Assembly (NCBI GenBank): GCA_015680905.1
Contig: CM027378.1
Location: forward strand, 88,503,501-88,567,500
Length of the DNA stretch: 64,000 nt
Direction: 5' to 3'
Source: Coptis chinensis
Lineage: Eukaryota > Streptophyta > Magnoliopsida > Ranunculales > Ranunculaceae
A model generated the notes under the pieces. That model was not told where the DNA came from, did no database searches, and saw nothing but the letters and a program-made list of their open reading frames with translations. The position numbers and the translations under genes are program-made. Positions 25,361 to 37,041 of the stretch are shown one piece after another (positions within the stretch are counted from its first letter, which is position 1; each line of letters opens with the position of its first letter).

Positions 25361-26217
25361 CTGACACGATTATGAAGTTTGCTCCCTTTCATCTGCAATA
25401 ACACCAAAGTAAGCGGGCAGTCAAAACTACATAATGAATTTCTTCATAAAAAAAACACAATGTTCATGAGCAAGTGAAGGACTTCAAGAAACAATCCATA
25501 GACAAAAAGAGGAATGAAGGGAATAAGCAACATCCAAGTATAACTATTTTTTATCTGTTAACGATAAATCCTAGCAACTCTTAATTGCACTACCTCAATG
25601 CTAAGAAGGGCATTCATACCATCTTCCAAAGATCCCAATAAGAATGCATCCTATAGAGATAGCAAATAGTCGGCTATACACATGTATAGAGAGGGATGGA
25701 CATAAAAATATCAATTGGCAGCAAATATTTATGACAAGGAAACAAGCTAGAAGTCCACTTACCAAAGTACATATTCCCCGACTGACAACTAACTGCTCCA
25801 AGTATCTCGTTTAACTTCTTCTATGCTATCAAGCGGAAGATGATCATGTCTGTGTGTGCAGCAAAAAAAAATTTATATAAAAATAAGAACTTTTAACAAC
25901 CCAACAGGAAAAGAGTGCAAAACATAGGAGATTACTTGACTAGGTCGTAAACGGTGTTGGGGAAGAAGATAACATGATGAGAAGTTGCAGAGAAGTAGAG
26001 TGTGTAGCCACGACTGCAAATGCTCCGTTTGGGCATGGGTAGTTAGATCAGAAAAAATAATATGAAAGCACTTACTTTGGCATAACTTAATGCCTAAATT
26101 CAACATATGTACAATGCTACGGTTTCATTCAAATGGATCCCTTCCAAATACAAAGACTGCAAAACACCCTATTGGCTACCCCATTCACCTCCATCACTCC
26201 ATAGATTAACTAACTCC
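25361..26217 (-). pseudogene. Exon-like pieces of an unidentified captured gene (3' part)
   Basis: Five blocks on the minus strand each have an AG acceptor and GT donor: 26217-26076, 26013-25936, 25849-25763, 25650-25594 and 25392-25361. Their translations look like one protein: ELVNLWSDGGEWGSQ and VLQSLYLEGIHLNETVALY; RGYTLYFSATSHHVIFFP; HDHLPLDSIEEVK and EQLVVSRGICTL; DAFLLGSLEDGMNALLSI; MKGSKLHNRV. Phases agree across the 25936|25849 and 25594|25392 joins. The first block has in-frame stops (one TAG after Gln) and the third has an apparent one-base shift, so it is decayed. I do not recognise the family. No intact gene is claimed. Confidence 0.5.
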
Positions 26218-27105
26218 CTGCAATAACTCATACAATGCACATAAATAATATCAAATGTATATTTTCAATACTCTATTAACTTGAAAAGAAAGAAGTAACT
26301 AACGAGGCACACATGCACTGATTCAAATCTTACTAATTGCACAATCCAGTTATCACCACATGCATATATTGCTAAATGGGTTTGTCTAATGTAATCACTT
26401 ATAAGCAAACTGAAGCAACTAGCCCATCAAGTAATCACTTATGTAGCTGCAGTTGTACTGAGTATAATCAATCAAGTTTTAACAGGTTTTTGTAGTTGGC
26501 TGGTCTAAATTCTAGTTGAAATAATTTTCATGGTGCACTTGGCACAGTTAGAGTCGAGAAAAAAAAAACATTGTTTTCTGAAACAAAGCACATGCATATA
26601 GATAGAAATATAGCTGACAAGAAGCGAAAAATAACCGAGAACCTGAACTAATGCACGAATCACTAAATTAAACCATCTACTAGGTTAGTGCATAGATGTT
26701 CTTTAGGAGTTGTTGTAAGATCTCCATCCACCATCAGAGTATTTATAACTCCCAAACAATTAATTACACAGCTACCACCCAGAAAAAAGACAAAATTATT
26801 CATTACTTAAAAAAATTATGAATATACAAAATTAAGAGAAGAGATGTCAATTCAATCCATGACATGTTCTCCCCTAACGGGTGCAAGAGCTCAATAACTA
26901 CTTGGGATTATACAGTCAAATATAAGTTATACAGTTACTTTTTTTCATGTACTATATAAAAGCCCATAAAAACAACTAACGATGACGTGTACCAAGAGTA
27001 TCCAAAAGCATCTATGGCGATATCAAAAACCCAATTCCAAATCTATGAACCTCACATGCATCAAACCAAAACAAATATATCGGTGACACAAATAAAAATG
27101 AATGA

Positions 27106-30100
27106 TCAGTCAAGCCTGCTGCCCAAAGTGGGAAGTAATTAACAATTATGAGCATGACCCGAATGGCAGAATATGGGTTGCTTGGGATCCGTTTGAAGTC
27201 CAGCTTCAGAAGATTAATGCAAGTGACCAATACATCCATGTCATGGTAACTTTGCACTCAAATGTCTCTTTTTACCTTACTATTATTTATGCAAGAAATG
27301 ACAGTACTCGCAGGAAAGAGTTTTGGAATGATATTACATGCCTCAGTCAGAATGCACAGCCTTGGTGCTTAATGGGTGATTTTAACAATGTCATGAAAGC
27401 TGAGGAAAGAATTGGAGGAGCCCCACTCCACCCTCGTGAGATAGAGCACATCACTGACTGCTTTCAATCAAATGGACTCATGGATCTCAAGTTTATAGGT
27501 CACTTTTACACGTGGTCTAATAAACAGGAAGGAAAGAACATAATTATGACAAAGATAGACAGATGCATGGTTAACTCGTCTTGGCTCAGTGCGCATGGAG
27601 GGAATGAAGTTGAATTTATCTCTCATTCGACCTCAGACCACATTCCAATTATACTCAGATGGCATAACTTTGTGAAAAGACCGAGCCTATTCAGATTCTT
27701 CAACGGCTGGGTCTATCATCCAGAGTTCATGACGATTCTAAAGGAAACATGGGAGATGAGAATTGATGCTAATCCCATGTACGTCCTTCTCCAAAAGCTC
27801 AAAATTCTCAAGCTGAGACTCAGAAACTGGACAAAGCTACATTTCTCAAGCCTCCACACAAGGGTAAAAGCGGCCAAAGAAGAGATACAATGTATACAGA
27901 ATCTCTTACAGTTGAACCCACTAGATCAAACTTTGGCAAGAAAGGAGAAGGAATCCCTGGATAAATATGGGGATCTTGCAAGAGCGGCAGAACTGGAGAT
28001 CAAATTAAAATCATCACATAACTGGTTCATTCAAGGTGATAAATGTATTGCCTACTTCCATGTTCCATGATTGCTTAAAAGAAAAGAAAATTCGAAGAGC
28101 TATTTGGTCCATAACAGACAAGGAAGGAAACACAGTCACCAATCAGGACCAAATTATCAGAGTGTTCATTGATTTCTATACAGATATGATTGGTAGCAAT
28201 GCTAGATTACAGGTGGACCCTGAATTCTTCAACAACCTCACAGTCAAAAATCATCTCAGTAATGATCTAATCCACATTCTCGATGCGGACATTGCGCCTG
28301 AAGAGATAAAGAAGGCCCTATTCTCTATGGATGATACAAAGGCCCCTAGACCTGATGGCTTTAACTCCTTCTTTTACAAATTTTGTTGGCAAATTGTGGA
28401 ACAAGATTTCATTTGTGCTGTTACTAATGACTTCAATGCAGGAAGAATGCCAAGAGGGGTAAACTCCACACTCCTCTGCCTTATACCTAAGCAACAACAT
28501 CCCTCCTCAATGACACAGTTCCGACCTATAGCATGCTGCACTGTCATCTATCGATGCATTACAAAAGTCATCACCAACATACTGCAATTGGTCATCTCTA
28601 ATTTAGTCTCATCAAACCAAACAACTTTCATCCCTGGAAGGAGCATACAGGACAACTTACTTCTCTCCCATGAGCTAATAAGAAGCTATGAAAGAAATCG
28701 CTTATCTCCAAGATGCACCATAAAGCTAGACATACAAAAAGCTTTTGACATGGTAAGCTGGGAAACTATCCATAACATGTTGGTTAGACTTAACTTTCCT
28801 CCTAAAATGTTAAGCTGGATAGAATTATGCATCAAGACACCCCATTTCTCCTTGCTTATAAATGGCTCTGTTGAAGGATATATTTAAGGGAAAAGAGGTC
28901 TACGGCAGGGAGATCCACTCTCGCCCTACTTGTTTGTGATTGTCATGGAAATTCTGGGAAGTTTACTCTCTCAAGGCATGAATATGAACTCCATCAAGTT
29001 ACATCTAAAATGCAAAAAGATAAGACTCACGCACTTATGTTTTGCTGATGATGTCATTATCTTCTACAAAGGAGAGGCTCAGTCTATCATTGCCATCAAG
29101 GACATTTTGGATACTTTTGCAGCAACTACAGGACTTTCTATGAACCCCTAAAAAACTACCATGCTAGTTAGAGGACTAAATGATGCTGAAGCTTCAAGTC
29201 TTGCAAATCTTCTATCTGTCCAATTGATCAAACCCCCTATCTCATACTTGGGAATTCCACTGGTATCATCAAGATTGAGCATCAAAGATCGACCAACCCT
29301 TAATAGAAAGGGTCACATCGGGAATCCGCAATTTGGAAAGCAAGACTTCTTTCACATGCAGGACGAGTGGAACTTATAAGAGCTGTCCTAACCTCTTTTC
29401 ATGTCTACTGGTTGAAAACCTTCATCATGCCACAAGCAGTCCTTAATCAAATAACTAGCATCTGTGCTAAGTTTCTATGGAGTGGACCTACGATGACAAG
29501 AAAAATGCATCAAGCAAGTTGGCAAATTGTATGTTTACCAAAGGAAGAAAGGGGACTCAACATCATGGACCTCCACAGGTGGAATAAGGCGGCAAACTGT
29601 GGTTTGGTATACAAAATAGCATCAAAGCAAGAGTCTGTGTGGGTTAAATGGACATATGCGCAACAGACCAAAAACAAGTTCTTCTGGACACTACCAATAC
29701 CTCAAGACTGCTCATGGGCATGGCGACACATATTGCAAACAAGGAAACTGGCTGGAAATTTTATCAGATCAAGGATAGAAAATGGTACCACAACCTACCT
29801 ATGACATGACTTATGGTGTTCTAGTGAACCTCTTCTGTCAAATCACCATGCTCTAGCATCGTGGAGATATGTTTTTCCCCAAGATACTAAAGTGCAAGCT
29901 CTTATCACTGATGGAAACTGGAACTCTTATGTTGACCTTATACAGGACCATAAGTTAAAAGCCCAAATACTCTCTACTGATATCAACACTGCTATGCACC
30001 AAGATCTCGTAGTTCGGACTACATCGCACACGGGGGAATTCACTACAAAATCAGCATACGATGCAATCAAAAGAAGAGCAGTTCAAGTAAGATGGTCATC

Positions 30101-31125
30101 ATTGGTATGGGGGAATCTGTACATGGCTACTCTTCTCAGGCTCGATTCAAACTCAAGATAGGTTAATGCACAAAAAAGTCCTCACTCATTCGCAATGCAT
30201 CTTTTGCGCTAACAGTCGAGAGAACTCAAAGCATTTCTTTTTTGAATGCTCTTACTCCAAACAAGTGTGGAATGAAGTCAAGAAGTTCATGGGAATACTA
30301 CCAGATGCAAGAAATGCAAATAGAGAATGGTCTAGTATCTTTAGAGCAGTTAACGAGAAATCCATAAAAGTTGAGATCATGAAAGCTTTTATATGTGCAA
30401 CTATGAATGGAATTTGGACCGAGAGGAACTCTAGGAGGTTTGATCATATGTAGATGCCAGCCCATGGAGTTGCCCTTAATGTCATCAGCACCACCAGGTT
30501 ATACTTGCAATCTGAACTCAAGGAGATACCCGATACAGTGCAAAATCGAGACTTTCTACAGAAGATTAGAGTAACAGCAAGAATGAAGGAATGCACTCAC
30601 ATCACCAGCATGTGGACAAGGCCTGAAAAGGATTTTCTAAAACTAAACTCAGATGGGTCAGTCACAGAAGACAAAATTGGCTTTGAAGGTATTTTACGAG
30701 ATAAGAATGGAGAGGTCAAGCTAGCATACACTGGAAGCTCTGGAAACCAATCAGTGCTCTTTCAAGAACTTCAAGGTATAAAATATGGTCTTATTGGCAG
30801 TCTTCATATCGATAATTACAAGCTCAAGATAGCCTCAGACTCCCTAAATGCGATCCGGATTCTCAACAAGGAAACAAAACCACCATGGCACTACCTGAAC
30901 ATCACAATGGAGATAAGGGAATTAACAACAAAATTCAAACAAATAACCTTTCAGCTTGTTTATCGAGAAACAAATAGGGCTGCTAATCACTTAGCCTCCC
31001 TTGGTCATTTCTTTTCTAGCTCTACACCTAAAAAATATATGTATTTTTTTCCTCCTTTTGATGATTGTTTGTCAAAAATCATAAAAGAAGACAAGGAAGG
31101 TAAAATGTACTCAAGATTTTCATGA
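27106..31125 (+). pseudogene. LINE ORF2: endonuclease, reverse transcriptase, zf-RVT, RNase H
   Basis: The first frame (to 28070) has the C-terminal part of an apurinic-type endonuclease: LMGDFNNVMKAEER, TWSNKQEG and STSDHIPIIL. The frame shifts near 28055 into reverse transcriptase with KAPRPDGFNSFFYKF, TTFIPGRSIQDN, KLDIQKAFDMVSW, GLRQGDPLSPYLF and catalytic FADDVIIF. A stop interrupts at 28885, another at 29149, and a shift lies near 29330. A zinc-binding motif like zf-RVT is at 30166-30290 (CIFCANSREN...HFFFECSYSKQVW). An RNase H-like domain (30610-31020) shows LNSDGSVTEDKIGFEGILRD and ASDSLNAIRIL. At least four stops and three frameshifts make it inactive. Confidence 0.92.
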
Positions 31126-31175
31126 ATGCAGGTTAGGGTCTGCCAAAACCCATGCTTAACTTTTAAAAAAAAAAT
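27106..31175 (+). mobile_element. L1-type LINE (non-LTR retrotransposon), 5'-truncated, inside the CACTA element
   Basis: A perfect 16-bp target duplication (aaataaaaatgaatga) lies at 27090-27105 and 31176-31191, and the element ends with an A-rich tail before the second copy. The 5' end is cut within the endonuclease domain, with no ORF1, the usual result of incomplete reverse transcription. The coding order endonuclease, reverse transcriptase, zinc-binding motif and RNase H is that of plant L1-type elements. Confidence 0.95.
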
Positions 31176-31602
31176 AAATAAAAATGAATGAAAACTTTAG
31201 ATTAAAATTTATAAAAAAAAATAATAAAAAAAATAATAAAAACAACTAACCAGCTGTTTATGTATCCCACAGGTGACTGAGTGACTCCTAATTGCTCCAA
31301 GTATCTATTCATATATCTCTATCTAAATTGCCATCTGCACCACAAAGTACTTGAAAACAAAAAAAGCCTTGATGATTTATAACAAGGAAAATCAAGATAT
31401 ATAACAAATAATTGGCAACTAAAAACTTATTTAATAACTTATAGACACGTCAGACTAGCTAGTAACATACTAATATGGTCCACATACATAGTTCACATAC
31501 AAACTAGTGGGCATATGGTCAAGTCACCCCTAAGTCGTCTGCATACAAAAAATGAAAGCAGTCATGATTGAGGCATTACCGCACACTACTCGAGCTGCGT
31601 TC

Positions 31603-31964
31603 ACACTAATAAGGCAATCAATGTCTAAATTACATGAACATCCAACCCAGTCTTGGCAATTGCTAGATACTTGTTATTGATTGAGTCATTGCAATAAACA
31701 TTAAATTATCATTTTTTTTTAAAAAAAAACTGCTGAAAAATCCTAAACAATAATCTTAAAGCATGGTCAAGTTTTGTAATTATACACTAATAAGGCAATC
31801 GATGTCTAAATTACGTGAACATCCAGCCCAGTCTTGGCAATTGCTAGATACTTGTTATTGATTGAGTCATTGCAATAAGCATTAAATTATAATTTTTTTT
31901 TTTAAAAAAATTGCTGAAAAATCCTAAATAATAATCTTATAGTATGGTCCAGTTTTGTATGGAA
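31603..31964. repeat. Two tandem copies of a 181-bp unit inside the CACTA element
   Basis: Copy 1 (31603-31783) and copy 2 (31784-31964) share cactaataaggcaatc, cagtcttggcaattgctaga and tattgattgagtcattgcaa, differing by a few transitions. There is no coding content. It is a local tandem duplication after the element formed. Confidence 0.9.
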
Positions 31965-32156
31965 ATGGTTTCATGACCATATAGGCATAGGACTAGTTAC
32001 AACTACATGTCGATGTGTAATCAAGTAAACTACACAAAAATCAACTACAAGGGTATAAAGACATACACAAGTATACACATTCAAAATGAAATTGACATAT
32101 AAATCAATATAGATCAAAGAGGAAGCAAGCAGGCGCTTATAATGAAATGAAGTTAC

Positions 32157-32828
32157 CTGATCTTCATACCAAAAATCAAAATTAAAACAGGAAAGAAGAA
32201 AGCGAAACGAGTTGCGTGTGCTACAACAAAAATATAAATTTTCAGTGAGTAAAAAATTTAGCCATTCAATGACAGATGTATCAGGTTCTACATGGCCAAA
32301 AGTGGGCATGGATCCAATTCATTTGAATAAGTTGCATAGTTTAGTTCAAACAATTGAGCAACCACAACTATTAAATCAACAAAGATTTAACCTTTTACTT
32401 CAAAGTTAGACTTAGCCGCAACAGGGAAACTATTGCAAAACCAGTAGATAATAGTTCCTCTTGCAAACAAAAGAAAAAAGGCAAATGGAAGAGAACAAAA
32501 AATTGTACCTCAAATTCCAAAGATACCTCCTTTAAGTGAAGAGCTCATACACGATTAGGTATTTAGGTATATATGCTCCTGTAATTCTCAAATTGAGAAA
32601 CCAAAAAAGAAAAAATAATTAGAATTTTGTGCTAGAGAGAAATGAAACTGAAAGGGGGTTTTCCTGATTCATCATATCTTCCTCCTTTAAGCTAGGTCAC
32701 TTCCTCGATCTGGTTAGTTTGGTTCGTCGTCATAAACCATAGAAGAAAGAGAGAAAGGTACCATTAAAGTTCGAATAAAACTGGTCGTCTTCCTCTTCGA
32801 CAGATGGATTTGGAACCCTAAACTTCAT
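32157..32828 (-). pseudogene. Exon-like pieces of an unidentified captured gene (5' part)
   Basis: An ATG at 32828 opens MKFRVPNPSVEEEDDQFYSN and reaches a GT donor after 32762. A block at 32578-32509 with a clear attacag acceptor and gtacaa donor could encode AYIPKYLIVYELF in the joined phase, then a TAA. A third block at 32220-32157 follows a ttgtag acceptor (HATRFAFFFPVLIL). This lies upstream, in minus-strand order, of the blocks at 25361-26217, and the LINE sits between. They may be the 5' and 3' parts of one captured gene, but this is inferred from layout only. Confidence 0.35.
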
Positions 32829-33100
32829 TGCAAGAGAAGGAGTGTGAACTCGGATTTTGGACTTCATTTAATTTCTTTCAAGTCTGTTTTATTTTCACTT
32901 ATGACTTTTCCAATAGATATAATTGCTACCCAAAATTAGAAAATAAATAAATCCTTGGAAAATAAATAAAAAAAACAGAGAAAATAGACGTATAGTAACG
33001 GTTAATGTAATGCCTAACGCTTATATCCGTTAGAAAGACAGTAACGGACATAAGTGTTACAAATGAACTGTTACAAAATGACCATTATGGTGTAGTGTAC

Positions 33101-36100
33101 CTCATGTCAGGATACAGAGTGGGTGATAGAGTGTCCTATCACATCACACCGCACAAGAGTTTCTTCACTACCTACAGATGCAGTTATTTTGGTGAGGTGA
33201 AGATGGGTAACAGTGGAGTCTCAAAGATTACAAACATTGGTGATGTTCATATAGAAACTAATGCTGACTACACCTTGACACTCAAAGATGTAAGATATGT
33301 CATTAATATTCGACTAAGCCTAATTTCTGCTGGGAAGTTAGATGATGGTTTCCAAAGCTCCTTTGGTAATGGGGTATTAAAACTAAGAAAATGTTCCTTT
33401 GTGGCAGCCAAAGGAAGAAAAATTATTTGTTTTACAAGACACAAGCTAGTTTGTGTAAAGCAGAGTTAAATGTGGCACAAGAAGAAACTTCCACCGAACT
33501 ATAACATAAGAGATTGTGTCATATATAGGAGAGAAATGTATGAAAGTTCTTGCCAAACAAAATGTGTTGTCAAACATCAAAGGTACGCATTTAAATAGAT
33601 GTACTCATTGTTTTGTTGGAAAACAACATAGAGTATCTTTCCAAAAATTCCCCTCTCACTAAAAGGAGAATGTTTTTGAGCTAGTACACTCAGATTTATG
33701 TGGTCCCATGAAAGTGAAATAATCCCACGGGGGAACTTTGCATTTCTTAACTTTCATTGATGATGCGTCAAGAAAGATATAGGCATATAGTTTGAAGACC
33801 AAGGATGAGATTCTTGGTGTGTTCAAGATTTTTCATAGCATGGTGGAAAGAGAGACCGGGAAGCCTTTGAAGTGTATTCGTTCAGATAATGAGAGAGAGT
33901 ACATTGGGTTGTTTGAAGGGTATTGCAAGAGTCATATGATTCATCATGAGCATACAGGTCCCAAGATACCGCAACACAATGGTATAGCCGAGAGGATGAA
34001 CCGTATAATTGTAGAGATGATGAGATGCATGTTGTCTTACTTTAAGTTACTAAGGAGTTACTATGTAGAAACAATGCGCACAGCTGTACATGTGATCAAC
34101 CTATCGCATTCAAAATCTCTGAATAGTGATTATCCAGAGAGAGTATGATCAGGTAGAGATGTTGATTATGGATACTGAGGGCATTTGGGTGTAGAACATT
34201 TGTTTATATTCCCAAAAATGAGAGATCAAAACTTGATGACAAAGGCAAGTAGTGCATTTTTCTGGGTTATGAGGATGAGAAATTTGGTCACAAACTTTAT
34301 GATCTAATCAACAAGAAGATAATCCGAAGTCGAGATGTTGTGTTCTTAGAAGACCAAACAATAACAGACTTTGAAAATAGTGAGAAGCTAGAAGCTTTCG
34401 TTGATGATCTTGTTGATTTAGAACCAAAAGTTTTTACTATGGAATGAGTTGCAGAATGCATTGAGAATGCATAGGACCATGGGTTTGAGGCTCATGATGA
34501 TGATCATATTGCTCATGATGGGATTGAACCTATTGAGATAGAAGATGTAGAAGATGTGCATGAACTACCACCTAAGCAAGAAGAAGTGCATCCTACTGAG
34601 CCACAAGAATATGAGGTGATCAGGAGATCTGAGAGAAAAAGACAAGCTTCATCCAGGTACCCACCACATATGTATATTTTACTATCTAATGGTGGAGAAC
34701 ATATGTACTATCAAGAGGCTCTTGAAAGTACAAACAAAGAGAAGTGGTTGAATGTCATGCAATATGAGATGGGTTCTTTGCATAAGAATCAAAGTTATTG
34801 GCTTAGTTGAGAAATCGAAAGGAAGAAAAGTTCTCAAGAATAAGTGGATTTTCAAAGTCAAGCATGAAAAAAATAATCTACATCCAAGGCACAAAGCTCG
34901 CCTTGTTGTGAAGGGATTTGATCAAAAGAAATGTATTGACTTTGATGAAATTTTCTCTCCTGTAGTTAAGATAACTTCTATCAGGGTGGTATTGGGTTTG
35001 GCCGCAAGTATGAACTTAAAGGTTAAGCAACTAGCTAGATGTTAAGACAACTTTTCTTCATGGTGATCTTGAGGAAGATGTCTACATGGACCAGGCAGAG
35101 GGTTTTGTGGTCAAAAGCAAGGAGCATTTGGTATGTAAACTGAGAAATAGTTTGTATGGTTTGGAGTAGGCACTGAGACAGTGGTACATGAAGTTTGAGT
35201 CATTTATGGTGAAGCATGGCTACAAGAAGTCTGCGTTCGATCACTGTGTGTTAAGTTTGTTAAAAAGTTTCCAGATGGAGATTTCACAGTGCCCTTGTTG
35301 TATGTGGATGATATATTGATAGTTGGCCAAAACATCAACAAGATATCCAATTTGAATAAATACTTGAGTAAATCTTTTGAGACGAAGGATTTGTATGAAA
35401 CAAAGCAGATACTTAGTATGCGGATCACTTGTGACAGAAAGAGTGGGAAGTTGTGGCTTTCTCAAGAAAGTTGTATTGAGAAGGTGTTGAAGAGATTCAA
35501 CATGGATCAAGCAAAACTAGTGAGTTTTCTGCTTGGTGACCAATTCCGCATGACCAAAGATAAGTGTCCGAAGGGTGAGCATGAGAAGAAAGAAATGCAA
35601 AATATTCCTTATGCATTCGCAGTGGGCAACTTGATATATGCAATGGTGTGTACAAGACCGAATATTGCTTTCTCTATTGATGTTGTAAGCCGATTTCTGT
35701 CAAATCCAGGCAAAGAACATTGGGAAGGTGTTAAGTAGATATTGAGGTATCTCAAGGGCACTTCTAAGGCGTGTTTGTATTTTGGTGGGAGTAAGACCTT
35801 ACTTGAAGGCTACACAGATGCAGACATGCATGGCAGGTGATGTTGACTTGATGAAATTCACTTCCGGTTATCTATTTACTTTTGCAGGGGGAGCAGTTTC
35901 TTGGCAATCGAAGTTACAAAAGTGTGTTTCCCTCTCCACTACAGAAGCCGAGTATATTGTGGCCACTGAGTGTTGCAAAGAGATGTTATGGATGAAGAGA
36001 TTTTTCAATAAACTAGGGCTAAAAAAGAAATAGTTTGTAGTTCTTTGCGACAGTTAGAGCGCCATTCATTTTAGCAAGAATCCAAGTTTTCATTCTAGAT

Positions 36101-36270
36101 CCAAACACATACATGTACGCTATCATTAGATTAGAGAAGTTCTCGAAAAGAAGCAATTGTGCATTGAGAATATCCATACCGACAAGAATGGATAGGATAT
36201 GATGACCAAATTACGTTTTATCTAAAGGCAAGTTTGATATTTGTTGTGCTACCGCCGGAATGGTAGCACA
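33101..36270 (+). pseudogene. Copia pol: integrase, reverse transcriptase, RNase H
   Basis: Coding resumes after the CACTA insertion with VSYHITPHKSFFTTY (protease-region end) and the gag-pre-integrase part. The integrase core (33690-34140) shows DLCGP, IRSDNEREY and PQHNGIAERMNR, supplying the D, D and E positions. Reverse transcriptase follows: KNKWIFKVK and KARLVVKGFDQ (34840-34930) and the catalytic LLYVDDILIVG (about 35293-35325). Copia RNase H motifs include VCTRPNIAFSIDVVSRFL and TTEAEYIVATECCKE (about 35650-35990). Stops and frameshifts occur throughout, for example TAG at 35736-35738, so no polyprotein can be made. Confidence 0.88.
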
Positions 36271-36317
36271 CTCTTTTGATTGATATGAGAATGTATGGAG
36301 ATATCCCCCCTCATGGC

Positions 36318-36332
36318 CCGGGAAGGGGAGAT
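36318..36332 (+). other. Polypurine tract of the copia element
   Basis: The sequence cgggaaggggagat lies directly before the right LTR, the usual primer position for plus-strand DNA synthesis. Confidence 0.75.
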
Positions 36333-37041
36333 TGTTGGGTGTGGTCCCTCGATTCACTAACTGTGAAGAAGTGAAGGGGTGGATGCCCCCTAATTTGCCT
36401 TGGAGAAGGGGCGCACACCCCCTATTCTTACTCAACAGAAATCTCTAGGATGTGTAACATCAGTACTGGAAGTTGTTTGTTCACAAGGGGTGCATGCCCC
36501 CTAATAAATATCCTAGCCCAAGGGGTGCACGCCCCCATGATGTGCACAATTAGAACTTCAGTTTTCAACAGACAAATTGAGCTAATTTGGAATTTCGTTT
36601 CACACTAAAATTTTGGAATCCTATATATAAGTTAGGGTTGTTTACCAATAAGTTATACAAGAGAGAAACTAATTTTGAAAGCAACCAAAATTGAGAGAAA
36701 ACCTTTGTGAAGAGGTAAAACGTATTTGTAAGGAGATATTAGTGAGAGAGATGTAGTAAGTTTGGAGAGACTTTAGAGGAGTGATTGTAATGTTCCTTTC
36801 CACTCTTATAAAAAGATTGGCTCTTGTGGAAGTAGGCATCATTGGCCAAACCAAGTTATATCTTGTGTCTCACTGTGGTAAGTTTTACTTTACATTACTA
36901 TTGCTTGTTTGTGATAGTTAATTCCATATGTTAGGTTTGTGGTTATTGGTTGTAGTGAAAACTTATATTTTTTATTGGAGTTTAGAGTGTTCATATTCAA
37001 ACTATCTTAGTGGGGATCGATTAGTATCGTTTTCCCCAACA
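36333..37041 (+). repeat. Right (3') LTR of the copia element
   Basis: This 709-bp repeat starts TGTTGGGTGTGGTCC and ends ttttccccaaca. It is followed by catct, the right target duplication. It has lost many CG dinucleotides relative to the left LTR. Confidence 0.9.

Larger units (their letters stand above)
23841..33097. mobile_element. CACTA (En/Spm-type) DNA transposon inserted in the copia element
   Basis: The left terminus reads CACTACACCAGAAAAGGTG and the right terminus, reverse-complemented, CACTACACCATAATGGTCA. The element is flanked on both sides by the trinucleotide tac (23838-23840 and 33098-33100). CACTAC ends with a 3-bp duplication define the CACTA superfamily. Subterminal repeats are present at both ends. 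I see no transposase, so it is non-autonomous. It contains a nested LINE and exon-like pieces of an unidentified gene on the minus strand. The copia coding region resumes right after it. Confidence 0.92.
22082..37041 (+). mobile_element. Ty1/copia retrotransposon, interrupted by a CACTA element
   Basis: Two LTRs in direct orientation start TGTTGGG; the right one ends CCCAACA. The left flank is tatct and the right flank catct, a 5-bp target duplication with one C/T difference. A primer-binding site follows the left LTR and a polypurine tract precedes the right one. Coding order is gag, zinc knuckle, protease, integrase, reverse transcriptase, RNase H, which defines Ty1/copia. All reading frames are broken. 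Without the nested 9.26-kb insertion the element is about 5.7 kb, a usual size. Confidence 0.93.

Noticed and set aside
22082..37041. Integrated plant virus sequence as an explanation of the pol-like frames
   Set aside because: Paired LTRs, primer site, polypurine tract and the gag-integrase-RT order identify a Ty1/copia retrotransposon.
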